Assembly (NCBI GenBank): GCA_030141605.1
Contig: JAQGDQ010000036.1
Coordinates: 952,242 to 1,016,241 of the forward strand
Reading direction: 5' to 3'
Length of the DNA: 64,000 nucleotides
DNA from: Tubiluchus corallicola
Taxonomy: Eukaryota > Priapulida > Priapulimorpha > Priapulimorphida > Tubiluchidae
The notes beneath the pieces were generated by a model. It saw nothing but the letters and a program-made list of their open reading frames with translations, did no database searches and was not told where the DNA came from. Shown piece after piece: positions 1-11,145 of this stretch (the first letter of the stretch is position 1; each line of letters begins with the position of its first letter). Both the position numbers and the translations under genes were made by a program.

Positions 1-1476
1 ATTAAAAAATATGAATTTCTCTAAAGACTGTGCAAAAATACCCATTTTAAGTGTTTGTTTATTTAGAAATTTGGTAAATATGCAAACTTTATAGTATAAC
101 ATTTTGTAGACTTTTTTAAGCCCTAGACTATAATTTTGTTTATAATGATTTGGCTATGTACGGTTGTCTAAATTATAGGCAAAAACTCAAATTTGCAAAA
201 AATAATCCACACTTAAACAAAATATACAGCACACAGCTTTGATGTTTCAGCTAATTTCTCTGCTGCATTGAAATAACTCACATAGTGCCTATTTGCAAAA
301 AAAATACAAAAAGCAGGATGCGCAAAATTTGGCCACTAGTTGAACTTTTCTAGAGAAATGACCTTTTTGGGCATATTGCAAAAAGTTACACTACACCCTC
401 TACCCATATTCTTCCAGCATGGTATATGCACGGTATGCATTCAACTTCTTTATTTGGTGATTAGACAAGTTCTGTCATGTTCTTCCAGCATGGTATATGC
501 ACGGTATGCATTCAACTTCTTTGTTTGGTGATTAGACAAGTTCTGTCATGTTCTTCCAGCATGGTATATGCACGGTATGCATTCAACTTCTTTGTTTGGT
601 GATTAGACAAGTTCTGTCATGTTATTTTACAACTTATCCATGTTACCGGTATCATGTATGGCATCTACAGGCTTTCCTAGAAGCACCTTTATATTTGTTT
701 ACTAAGGATCGCACATGCCATCAGATAGCTTTTAAAAGTGTACTAAATGGATTGGTGACTGTTTCTGGACAATTTTGCTTGACCTACTACCTCCAACTAT
801 TTATGTCGTTATAGGAGGCTGAGTAGACATCTGAACATGGCTGCTACAAGACACCTTTCCCACTTTAATGTCATCTAGAAGATTATCTTGGAATGTTACC
901 ATCCCACCACAACTATTCTATATCAGTACAGCAATAGCCCGACACAGTCGCTCAATTTGCTGTTGGTAAATGACAATGGCAGTAAATGAAACAGTTCAAC
1001 AAGAATTTATTAATTGTTTTTTCAAGTCTGATAATCATTTAAATTATTAATAAAATTTTAAAGGCTTCCTTGTTCAGTTGTTTGGGAATTCAAAAGTTGA
1101 AATTATTCTAAAATCATGTAACTGAAAATTTCCTCCCCATGTTAATTCAATTTTTTTAACTAGAAAACTTTTCAATAAATTTGAATAATGTGTGCACATA
1201 ATTTTAGACAGCACAGCGTCATCTTTCTGCTCTACAGCTCTGTTTGGAAAGATTTGAAATATTACTTAAAATATAAGATTTGATAAGTAGCAGTACTTCA
1301 TCCAACACAATACTCACAATACCACATATGTACTATGTATGTTAGTAAACCAACAAGACAAAAAAGCTGGTTTTAAATATCTTCTACTGTTTGTACAAAA
1401 TGGTGCTACTGTTAATATCATTATTTAAGTTTTGTATTTAAAATCATAACATTTGGTATAGTTTGATAATACTCAC
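1..1476. other. Ceramide synthase intron 2, mostly featureless
   Basis: This stretch lies downstream (minus strand) of ceramide synthase exon 2 and should be intron. Apart from the 71-bp tandem repeat at 409-622 I see only AT-rich DNA. I looked on the minus strand for the next ceramide synthase exon, which should encode a WDKPW-like segment, and did not find it, so the gene continues beyond the left edge. Confidence 0.5.
409..622. repeat. 71-bp tandem repeat, three copies
   Basis: Three near-identical copies begin at 409, 480 and 551 with TTCTTCCAGCATGG and end with GTTCTGTCATG. The short open frames across it are a by-product of the repeat. Confidence 0.93.
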
Positions 1477-1710
1477 AAGCTTTCAGTAAATTTTCTTAGA
1501 ATGCTTGGACGGTCTTGATTCCGTCGCTGACGAAACCATCGCTCTATCTGTCGTGCAGACAAATCAAGTTGTTTGGATAAACCGACGACTGTTGTATGAT
1601 TCGGCTTTGCACTTTTTCTATATGCAGCTTCTAGCTGTGGGTTTGCTGGTGCAGGTCGTTTCTTTACATCTTTTAAGTCAAATAGTTGTCCTACCCAAGT
1701 TGCTATAGTA
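1477..1710 (-). CDS. CERS: CERS coding exon 2 (Hox-like domain)
   Basis: 234 nt between acceptor TTTCAG (exon starts 1710) and donor GTGAGT (exon ends 1477). It begins TIATWVGQLFDLKDVKKRP and carries the degenerate homeodomain of animal ceramide synthases, with QIERWFRQRRNQDRP and then the RKFTES linker. There is no stop in frame. Confidence 0.92.
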
Positions 1711-4700
1711 CTGAAACAATTAGTAAAGACTCAGATTATACTTGCTACCCAAATCTGACAGATACACTCATCAGTAAGTGAGTGTGCGCAACTGCTGAGT
1801 TATAACAGCGGCAACAATACTTGCAATATATCAGATAATGGCAGTTTCAGACAGTACTTCCAAAAACTGGGACAGATGCTCTGTCATTTGATCAACTGCA
1901 GACACTGTGTCCTTCTCATGTTTCACATTTTCCACTGCCACTGCAATGACTGCACAGATTATATCGGATCCTTTTATACATTTTAAATGGAGCTTTCACA
2001 ATTTTGCTTATTTGGGCAAAAAAAATTAAGATAAAAGCTAGTTTTATTTTTGATTTTTTTTCTTGTTTCTTGTTGAAGTAGCACTTGCTTAATTACTTTA
2101 ATTACTGATGCAGCCTAAAACAATGTAATATGCATCTAATACAATTCTTGAAATGTTACACACTCATGATGCCGAAACAATTTATTTATAAGCTGCATGC
2201 TGACAATCTGGAATTATATGTCTCTTGTTTAGTGACACTGAATCATTTATTAGCAAATGCTATAAACATTTTATTGTTTGGTCTGCACATTGACAGCTTC
2301 TACAGCTGCTCATAAATATGCTATACTACGGTTGGGACACGGCATTCCTCAATTACAATAAACCTTAAATGGGGTTACATTGTCTGCTAACAATAATTAT
2401 AAAGACAACAGTTTGTTTAAACTTAAACTTTTCTAAACATTGTAAAGATTAAGTTGCTAAGGTCAATCATTTTGTAAATGCGATTTTTTGCTGTTTTTAT
2501 ACAAAGTATAAAAATGCCAACTTGATAATTGTATGGCAATTTAGTCACCTCATTATGGGTTCATATTTCACATGTACGTTACTTGCCTGTTGTAAACTTT
2601 GTACTTTTAACTACCTGAACAGATTGCGTATCTTAAATTTGCAACCACTCTAAGCCAAATGAATAATTTTTGATTTTAACTGATTTATAAAACATGCCAT
2701 AAATTAGTAGATTTGCCATTTGATGATCCTACCCACAATTACAAATTTTTTAAGCATTATTTAGATTAGGTGTATAAACTTACAAATATTCTTTTGTAGA
2801 GTAGTTCCTACCTCTAATGGTCTTAATCATGGCACGTACAAGTATCGCCAGGTTCTGCACAAGACTAGAAAGCTGCGACTTTTTAAGCCATTATTAATTA
2901 TTGCCTGAAAGCTATTTTTACTTTACTGCAGTCTCTCCGAAAAAAAAAACTTTACATACAAAGTTATATTACTTGGCATTACGCTTACCTGTTTGTAATT
3001 AACTGGAGACTCAAGTAATTGGAAAAGAAAATTCTTAATAATTTAAAATGAATAATATGGTCAATGGTAAAGTGGTACTGTATCGCCATCCCAGTGTGCA
3101 CTACTGACTTACCAAAAAACACATTATTAATCTTGACAAATAAAGCAATTTATACTTTTTTTGCTTATTGAGGGTAGAGTGTACATGTTAGACCAAGAGG
3201 GAACAGCGACTAATGCTCATATTATTTTTAAAAACTTCACGCAGTATTATTTAAACTTGCTTCAAACGATTCACCGGTAAAATGGCCGCACCTAATGGTC
3301 ACCGAGAAACTTTAAATTTACAAGTTTTATACAGTGTTACCAGTGGCAGCACGTAGCTAAAATTACATAAAATTACTGGGGGTGCTGCTTTAGAAAATTT
3401 TCAGTCATTGTGTTAATACTGTGTAAAACGAAACAAACATATATAATTTTAATGTTGTAGATACGTTTGAAAATCAGGTGTTGAATGGCTTCTTTTCTCA
3501 ACTGCAACTTTCTCATGGAGAGACAACTGTGAAAAATTAAGCTGTTGTACTTCACGCAGAACTTATTTCTTGGGAATGCAAGGCGTTCATTATTAAATAA
3601 TTTATATTTTGAGCACACATGCTTAATTTACTCTTTATCACATCTAAGAATATGATGATACATGGTAAGCACGTGGCAACTGTTACTGTGATAGAGACAG
3701 TACTTTTCTACCTAACAGCAGATGCTAGCATACAGCGTGTTATCTCAGACATGTGCGAATGGCCGCATGCGCACAACAGCCAAACACTATGTTGCTTGGG
3801 CTGTAAAGCAAATTGTACTTCCCTCACATGTTCCAGTTCCACACAAGTATAAAAAAAGGCTAAACGAAAAAACTTATTATATTGAATTTTATCGATGATG
3901 ATGCGTGAAAACAGGGGGTGCTGCAGTACCTATACACGAGCCCCACTGAGCGTTACTGCTAATGCAAACTCTGTACGCAAATAAGGCAGCAAATAGGGGA
4001 CACAAAATTTCAGGACGAATTTTAAAAGCTTTATTTAGGAAGAGTGTTTTCTTGTGCTTTAAGTTTCTGCATTTAACGATGGAATTTTTACTTTTAGTTA
4101 AAGCACAAGAAAACCCTCCACTTACATAAAGCATAAAAAATTTGTCTTGAAATTTTATATCACTTACATACTGCCTTTTTAGCATGCAGGGTTTGCGTCG
4201 GCAGTAATGCTGTATAAAAGTTGTAAATTTAAACTCCCGCGATGATCGTTAGGCGCAGCAATTTTTATGGTGGATCGTCTGATACAAGTTCAGATAACAT
4301 TGTGTGAAGTTTGAAAAAATAATCAGAGCATAAAATTACCTAAATTCGTAGCACACATGTTACTAACTAAGTAAAATTTTAAATTACTGTGTCTTGTGAA
4401 TAAGATTAAAAATATGTTTTTGCTTAGTAAGTGGCGAACCCTGGAGGGTGAGTCAGCGACATTTTACCAATTGGCACGAACATTTTAAATTATTATTTCT
4501 AGTTACATAAGTCTTTCCAGCAGGTAAGCGAAATGCTAAGCAATACAGATTTGCATGGAAAGTTTTTTGGGACATAATTTAACATTGCCTTTTCTTCCCC
4601 TGATTTACGTTTGCGTAGGTGACGTCAAGTAATAGCGCCGTTGAAACAGTATTGCGGGGGACTTAAAATGAAAACAAACAAAAATTCCTTTTAACGGTAC

Positions 4701-7700
4701 CCCTTTTCTTGTCCTTTAAAGCATATGTTACAAGCAATGAGTAAAATTTAAACATTTTATAAAATTTCTAGCCATTTAATGCAACACGTGTAATTTTGGG
4801 AAAAGTGTGAAATGAGTCTTTTTGGTGTGACTTTTCCACACTACCTACAAGCTTTATATAATAGTTAGAATTTATATAACATAATGTAGTGACTTTGGCA
4901 AAATGTAACATGAACATAATTCGTGTGAAATAACACTCTTCCTAGACATTTTATACATTACCTAGGCACTGTATCACGGAATGCACAGAACGACTTAATC
5001 ATTAGGGCTGTGGAGTCGAAGTCAGAGTTGCTAAAAATTAGAGTTTTGGAGTCGGGACTTAGGAGTACACTTACTGTTAGAGGAGTCAGTACGAATAGAT
5101 AAACTGACTGGAGTTACTTTGAAATTTTAAAACAATTACACCTAATTGTTATTAGATATGTTATTAGATTGTTATTAGATTGTATATTAGATCACGCTAA
5201 GTAAATGTCTCAGCAAAAGTGAACTGCCGATTGTTGATGCTTAGGTGGCCCACGCTAAGTAAATGTTTCAGCAAAAGTGAACTGCCGATTGTTGATGCTT
5301 AGGTGGCCGCTTCTTACCCTGAGCAATTACAACATGTTGTTAGATACTTGTTGTTATTAAAAATATTTACACTATGTTTCAATTTGTTTATATTTGCAAA
5401 TATCTGTGAAAAATTACCAGACAAGTATCAATTTATAATTACATGTATTATCATAGTTGAGGAATTCAACTTTGTCATAATTACCTTTTCTGGGAAAAAT
5501 ATTTCAGTGACATATTAACACTATTAGTGCTTATTTAGGCCTAGTAATTTTTTACTCATTGGGTCATTGGCCTGACAAATGTCTGACAAGCAGAACCATA
5601 ACACACAGGCATAGCTATATCCATTGAGACTCAAATTCGGAGAGCTTTAGCATAAGGACTAGCCTGACAATTCACTTGGTAGTGATGAAATGCCACTGTA
5701 GCTAAATATGAAGAGTACTACAAACTATTATTTAAAGGCAGGAGTCGGAGTTGGAGTTGGGACTCCTAAAATCTTAGGAGTTGGATCTTCAAAAATTTTA
5801 GGAGTCGGAGTCAACAGGCGGACAGATCCTCTAAAATTCTGGGAGTCGGAGTTGGGAGTTTAATGTACCGACTCCACAACCCTGTTAATTAGTATATTAA
5901 ATTAAGGAAGCAGCCCAAATAAGATGGTGGTGAGTTCATTGTTTTATTAGCAACATCACAATCTCTGACACGCTACTCAAATCAGGTGGACCACGTTCTA
6001 CACCTGGAGGCTGGAAGGCCTGCTTTCCAACAATTATACTTCTGAAAAAGGGGTGGAGCATCAAATAGGAACAGCTAATTTGGCCTTTGGAAACAAAGAT
6101 CTAAATGAATTTTATGGTTTATCAAGCTGCCATCTGTTGAATCTTGCTCTACAAGGCTGCAAAACTAGAGTCTCAATTTATTGCAATTTATCTATCAAAC
6201 AGCTCAACTTTTCCCAACAGCAAGACCTTTCCTTAAGCACTTACAACTAGCACATTACCAATGAGCATACGGACATGTAGACATTCACCATTCTCTAAGG
6301 CTTAAAGTAATACTGCCGCACATATAAAATGCCTAGGAAAATTGTGTCAAGAACAACTGAACATTTATTTTATTTTTACATTAACTGCAAAACTACATTC
6401 AATAAAGTGCGTAGAAAAAGTAAGCACATAAATTATCTAAGAATTTCATGCTTTGTCTAGACTAACTTTTGCATTAAATATAACACATAGGAAAAGTGTA
6501 TAAGGTACTATTTTATGTAATTAGTACCTGGTTTGCTTGGACACTTAATAAAATGCCCAGGCATAGTACAGTGTACTCCTTTCACACTTTGCCTGTAACA
6601 TATCTAAAATAATATCTTATACACTTTTCCTAGAAGCATTATACAATGCAAAAGTTTGTCTAGTCAAAATACGTAATTCTTAGGTAATTGATGTACTTTT
6701 CCTAGCATTTAACAGAAATGACGAAGAAATTTTAGTTAATGTAAAAATAAAACAAATGGTCAATTAATCTGATATTATTTTTCTTTTTGAATTTAATGTC
6801 AGTTTTATCTGATGGGTGTGTGAATTTGAATGCCTCAACGTCCTTGCAAATTTACGTGGTAAATACGTTCTTTTCTCTTGTTTTGAGAAAGTTCCAGTGT
6901 CGTTCCTCTTCAGTGGTGATATTGATCACTCAGGAGGCCAATTCTTGCATGAGACACACAGTGGCACAGATGGCATTTGTGACTTTTTGAGGGGTGCAGC
7001 TGAGCCTGTCGAATGTCGAATGTCAATGTTGCCGTCATTTCTTTTTTCATCTTAGAATTGCTGGGATCTACTGTAGATGATCCCATGCCTGCTGGATTGT
7101 TGCTGGGCTTCTTTATCAGATGTTTTGATTTAGATGTCTGTTTATTTGAAAGTGGTTTTTAATTAGTCTTTGTAGTGGTACGTACAAAAAACTATATAGT
7201 ATATGATAATTTAGTAACATTAAACAGAAAACTAAAAAACAAAGTGTGAAAAATGTGCTCTGAAAAAACTTAGAAATGTGATAGCTAGCAAACCTTTAAT
7301 CGATATACAAAATATTTCGCGATTGAGCTTTAAACATTCGCAAAGCTTCAAAAAATTGTTTTCCTTACTGCTCGGAAATTTGGGATTCTGATCATCGGAA
7401 CAATATCCACTTCTATTATTTTATTGTTAGTCACTTACTTTGTACCGAATGCTTGGTATTACAATAAACATTTAAAAATTTTAAACAAATGTTATCACAA
7501 CATTTAATTTTGATTATCATCAACACATCACTAAGATAACTGTTGCATCTAGATTAAGCCAATTTTTTCATTAATGTGTGTTCAATGATGTACATAGTCA
7601 CGGGAATTGCAACTAAATAACGTTCAGAAAACTCACATAAGTCTAAAGTATTCTACTACTACTAATAATGCATTGTTTCCAAGTTTTCAGCTTTGACCAC

Positions 7701-7925
7701 ACCCGCGAACATGAATACATGTGAAAATTCTTACCGTTCATATATAACTCGCGTTACTATTATGAAAATAGCTACAGGCAAAGGTGTTAGAAGATCACTG
7801 AATTCTACATATCTAGTTTCATTTGTGCTTTTAATATCTTCCCATGTCACGTTATGCGGAAGCCAAAATTTCGGATTCCAAAACCAATTATTTGCATCCC
7901 GTATACTATCAAGCACAACAGCCAT
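1477..7925 (-). CDS. CERS: Ceramide synthase (Lag1 family), 5' part of the gene
   Basis: Two coding exons (7925-7735 and 1710-1477) join in phase across a 6.0 kb intron to give 141 residues. Ceramide synthases N-acylate sphingoid bases with acyl-CoA in the ER membrane. Seen here: an N-terminus with FWLPHNVTWEDIK, the conserved family start; a first membrane segment around LLTPLPVAIFIIVTRVIYE (residues 45-63); then a Hox-like domain ending QIERWFRQRRNQDRPSILRK. The catalytic Lag1 motif lies in exons beyond the window. The start ATG at 7925 sits in a good context (AAAATGG). Donors are GTAAGA and GTGAGT and the acceptor is TTTCAG. The paralogue (Hox-containing CerS2-6 type) cannot be settled from this part. 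Confidence 0.9.
3341..3948. mobile_element. Non-autonomous hAT element with target duplication
   Basis: The left end is CAGTGGCAGCACGTAG and the right end CGAGCCCCACTG, its imperfect inverse. Flanking 8-mers AGTGTTAC (3333-3340) and AGCGTTAC (3949-3956) match at 7 of 8 positions, as expected for a hAT target site duplication. Both ends carry an inner GGGGGTGCTGC or its complement. No transposase remains in 608 bp. A relative lies at 36482-37030. Confidence 0.85.
4002..4160. repeat. Fold-back (snap-back) element
   Basis: Two arms of about 65 bp (4002-4065 and 4096-4160) are imperfect inverted copies around a 30-bp centre. Arm cores read TTAAAGCACAAGAAAA on one side and the complement on the other. 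Single arms of the same family occur near 32535-32590 and 34790-34860. Confidence 0.8.
4264..4600. repeat. Dispersed repeat, copy 1 (partner near 32.6-32.95 kb)
   Basis: The segment shares ordered blocks with 32630-32945, including GATAACATTGTGT, TACTAACTAAG, TGTCTTGT-AATAAGAT, GTGA(G/A)TCAGCGAC and TTTTACCA. It starts next to the fold-back arm in both places, so arm and body probably belong to one transposon family. Confidence 0.75.
5003..5884. mobile_element. Non-autonomous hAT element rich in GGAGTC motifs
   Basis: The ends are TAGGGCTGTGGAGTCG and CGACTCCACAACCCTG, inverted copies of each other. Flanking 8-mers TTAATCAT and TTAATTAG agree at 6 of 8. Both subterminal regions carry many GGAGTCGGAG / GACTCC motifs. 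No transposase is recognisable. A 58-bp tandem duplication lies inside. Confidence 0.87.
5193..5308. repeat. 58-bp tandem duplication inside the hAT element
   Basis: Two copies starting CACGCTAAGTAAATGT at 5193 and 5251 differ by about one base, so the duplication is younger than the element. Confidence 0.93.
6353..6765. mobile_element. Long palindromic (MITE-like) element
   Basis: The left half (6353-6530) and the complement of the right half (6600-6765) align along their length through shared blocks such as TTTTATTTTTACATTAACT, TCTAAGAATT, ACTTTTGCATT and GGAAAAGTGTATAAG. The centre is about 70 bp. No coding potential is seen. Confidence 0.8.
7735..7925 (-). CDS. CERS: CERS coding exon 1
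   Basis: 191 nt from ATG at 7925 to donor GTAAGA at 7734. It encodes the luminal N-terminal segment and first transmembrane helix. The split Arg codon (CG|T) is completed by the first base of the next exon. Asn in HNVTW is a possible N-glycosylation site, as in vertebrate enzymes. Confidence 0.9.
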
Positions 7926-8880
7926 TTTCCTTGTAATTGTCTAGTCAATCATTGGTCCGAGAGATCGTGTCACGCACGCCGTTGCTGAAAACTGCAACGG
8001 TGATTGCGCCATCTATTCGCAACGATGTACAATTTTTAGTTTAAAAGAAGCCCATATTTCCTCGTGTTATAAAGAACCAATCAACACAAAAATCAACACA
8101 TAATTTATGTACATACATAGATATGCATTTCTTCCTCTGGCTGATGACACTGAGGTGCCTTTTTGCAAATCATTGTTCAGTTAATATTAAATTTTTTGGC
8201 ACACATCTGAGGATTCCTCATTGTTGATGGGTCTTCGATAGCTGGCAATGCCAAAAAGTGGAGGTTTTCGTAATCATACAACAAAGAAGAATTTCACCAA
8301 GACCGACCTTAAAGAGCTTACTGTTAGAGGCACATGAGTTCAGCAACTATTCTTGTGGCTCTTTCTATGAATTTGCACCAAGACCAATTGTGCATGCATT
8401 TCTTGTAGGTGACTTGGTGATTACACTGCTTGGCAGTACCCTAAATTGTCTTACTATAGCTGTGCAAAGCAGAAGCAGTAAGTTCTTATCTAAGTATGAA
8501 AAGGAACTTCTGATAAGTTTTGTATTGCCATTTGCTGTTACATTACATTACTTTGAAAATTTCAGCTAATTGTCAACCTCCATCACTTTAAGAGAATCTA
8601 TGTTAAGGTGACCAAATTTCTATCTTGCTTTACGTGAGTATCAAAGTCAGAATGTTCTCTTCCTGTATGAAGTATAGATCTCACATTTCAGGGGGAAAAA
8701 CGTATACGTAGTTGCCGTTCATCTGACCACAAACTTGTAAACTATATCGATATCAGACTGCAAGTTTATCGGGGACTGATTAATTTGACCTCTATAAAGA
8801 TCTTTGAATTGTCTGGAAAAAGTTTCATGGATTGAAAATGTATCACTTTTGGTAGATAATTTATAAAAAGCAAAAATAAA
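7926..8880. other. CERS upstream flank with an unrecognised 103-aa frame
   Basis: The first 100 bases upstream of the CERS start are CpG-containing (with inverted CCGTTGC / GCAACGG) and may hold the promoter. An open frame at 8258-8569 (plus, 103 aa) matches no family I know and shows no splice context; I do not call it a gene. Confidence 0.35.
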
Positions 8881-9300
8881 ATTGGCGGACCCAACACATT
8901 GCCTATTGATCAGTGGTACTCAACCAAGCAAATTCCTTATTGGACCCATTTATCGCACTAATTGCTTCTCCCCCCCCCCAAAAAAACGCACTGACCCTTT
9001 TAGTAATAAATTTAATAACGCCACAGCCAAAAATCTTTTGTCAAGAGGCGCCTGTCTGGGATTGTATCAAAATCTTTCATGAAATATTGAAGCATCATCA
9101 CAATTATGTCTATCACCATTTCTTGAAAATTGAGATACAATACCAATTTTCCAGTTGTCTGGAAGTTCGCTGTTTGAATAAAAATTATGTAACACAAGGG
9201 TTGTATTACTGATAGTCTGTAGTTTCAAAACTAGTAAGTATATACATCGTCAGGGGACTTGTTAGCAATGCTTTCTTAACATCGGATATATGAAATGTAA
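8880..9300 (-). pseudogene. Degenerate LINE reverse transcriptase fragment
   Basis: On the minus strand, out of frame in places, one reads ELPDNWKIGIVSQFSRNGDR followed by FHERFDTIPDRRLLTK. These correspond to reverse transcriptase blocks of non-LTR elements (LPxxWKxaxVxPIfKKGDR and AFDtvPhxxLL). Frameshifts and an interrupting run of Gs near 8970 show it is dead. Confidence 0.7.
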
Positions 9301-10093
9301 TATCTTCTAAAAAGTGCCGGTCATGTGGTTCAAAAATAGCAATTATACTTTTACCGAGCTTTAATTATTTTCGGGCTTATTTGGTTATAATTGCACTTCA
9401 TGCCACCGTTATTAACACCTTTGATGCCAGCGTCGTTGGGAGATCGAATAGTACACACATGTCACATATTCTATAATAGTGTTTGTAAACTCCATTACTT
9501 AATTTTATTGTAACAAAAAGATTAATTTTTATGCTTATTGTTTGATATTTTTGTACATACAAAAATTGCAATACAAGTAAATCTTTGGAACAATGTTCAA
9601 AGATGTGTAAATATTCAATTCTTGCTTTTACGTAAAATATTTTGTTAGCCAATAAAAACTTTCAAGAAGGGATCATTTCAATTTGCTTCTCTCGTTATGC
9701 TGACATTAAATTTTACACGTCAACTTTTCTTATACATTTCGTTCAGAAGTATATCTACATAGGCTACATGTGCATTTCTCAGTGATCATATGCAACAAAT
9801 GCTAATGAATGTGCTGATATTTTCAGCCGCATTTATTTGGCAATACTTGAGATTTAATGTGCGACATTTTTGCCAAAGGGTCATTGTAGACTATCACTCA
9901 GAAGTTATCACTCAGTAATTATTGTCAACCTATCTAATAACGAAGAGACGAGTGCAATGTTGTCAGATGTAGATAGAAAAAGGTATATAGCATAGTGAAG
10001 AAGTATAGAAAAAAATCAGTGGACTAAAGAAACAAAGTCAATAGGCAGAATAAGGAAAGCTTAAATGATAAACACAGAGAGAATAGACATACC
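9301..10093. other. No recognisable feature
   Basis: AT-rich DNA between two retroelement fragments. Open frames here are short and have no conserved motif. Confidence 0.4.
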
Positions 10094-10362
10094 TTCTTAG
10101 TAGTAACACTGAATAGTGATGACTTACCATTTTGCAAAGTTCAAATTGGATACAAATGGACACCAGCTTTAGTTGATTCTGGCGCTGCTACTAACGTAAT
10201 AGAAATGGCATTTTGCCGCAAATTCCCTGACTTCTTGAAAAAGAGCCACAGCCGCCTTGTCCACATTTAAGTTTGAATATTGCAGTTCAAAGTAAAGTGA
10301 AATTTTTAGGTAAAATTACGTTACCCGTAATGATAGGATCAAATACATTTCACTTATTGTCT
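10094..10362 (+). pseudogene. Retropepsin fragment of an LTR-retrotransposon
   Basis: The frame from 10094 reads LNSDDLPFCKVQIGYKW and then TPALVDSGAATNVIE, the DSGA active-site signature of retroviral-type aspartic proteases with the usual hydrophobic context. It stops at 10268-10270 and a shifted remnant (GKITLPVMIGSN) follows. No reverse transcriptase follows; the 10.4-10.65 kb DNA could be the LTR but I could not define its ends. Confidence 0.65.
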
Positions 10363-10997
10363 CATATCGCAGAGCAAACTGATAAACTTACAGATAATTA
10401 TCTGTAAATATGTAAATTTCGTAAATAGCCTCTGAGTTTCATAGTTATGTTAATTTCCAGTAATTTTGTAATTATTATGGTTCAGTTTTCGTAATATTAG
10501 TTGTAGATGACGCCATTTGCTAATATTCAGTCAACCGCCTCCAGTACCGCATTTCTTATATGCAATGCACTTTTTTGTGTACGTAAGTTTTTAATTGGCA
10601 AATAAATATAAATCTATTTATCTATCAAACCAGTTATTTTGGGAAATTCATGTTTTCATAAATCTGGTGCAGTTTGGGGATAGCTAATTATGCTTTATTA
10701 ATTGACTCAGATATAATTAGATTGCCATCTACATGGATAAATGTAATCATGATCCAACATACTTGGTTAAATTGAGGAGAAAATCATTTTATCCACTACA
10801 TATTATATTTTTACTGTTAACCTGAAAATAAAATTACATTATTATTCGTAAAACCAAGTTCAAATGATTAGATGACAAGGACACAAAATTAAGATAAAGG
10901 CGCCAAAATTCAATCAAATCGAAGTAGTAGTCGAAGTGATAAATGATATTTAAATTGTGTAATAAACTAAAGAACATAGCGCAGCAGAGCATACTAA

Positions 10998-11001
<4 letters not shown>

Positions 11002-11069
<68 letters not shown>

Positions 11070-11108
11070 ATATATATATCGGAATATATATATATATATA
11101 TATATATT
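11002..11108. repeat. (CT)n followed by (TA)n microsatellite
   Basis: About 65 bases of CT repeat (11002-11066), then two TA tracts split by CGGAA. It lies just beyond the stop of the neighbouring minus-strand gene. Confidence 0.97.
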
Positions 11109-11145
11109 CACGCCTGCTTTTCTGTAGTAGTAGGCACATTGCTTT

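Larger units (their letters stand above)
1711..7734 (-). other. Ceramide synthase intron 1 filled with transposons
   Basis: This 6.0 kb intron holds two hAT-type elements, a fold-back element, a long palindromic element and dispersed repeats, listed separately. In 1711-3340 and 6770-7690 I see only AT-rich unique-looking DNA with no convincing exon on either strand. Confidence 0.75.

Noticed and set aside
8258-8569. 103-codon plus-strand frame upstream of CERS
   Set aside because: No recognisable family, poor start context and no splice sites supporting an exon.
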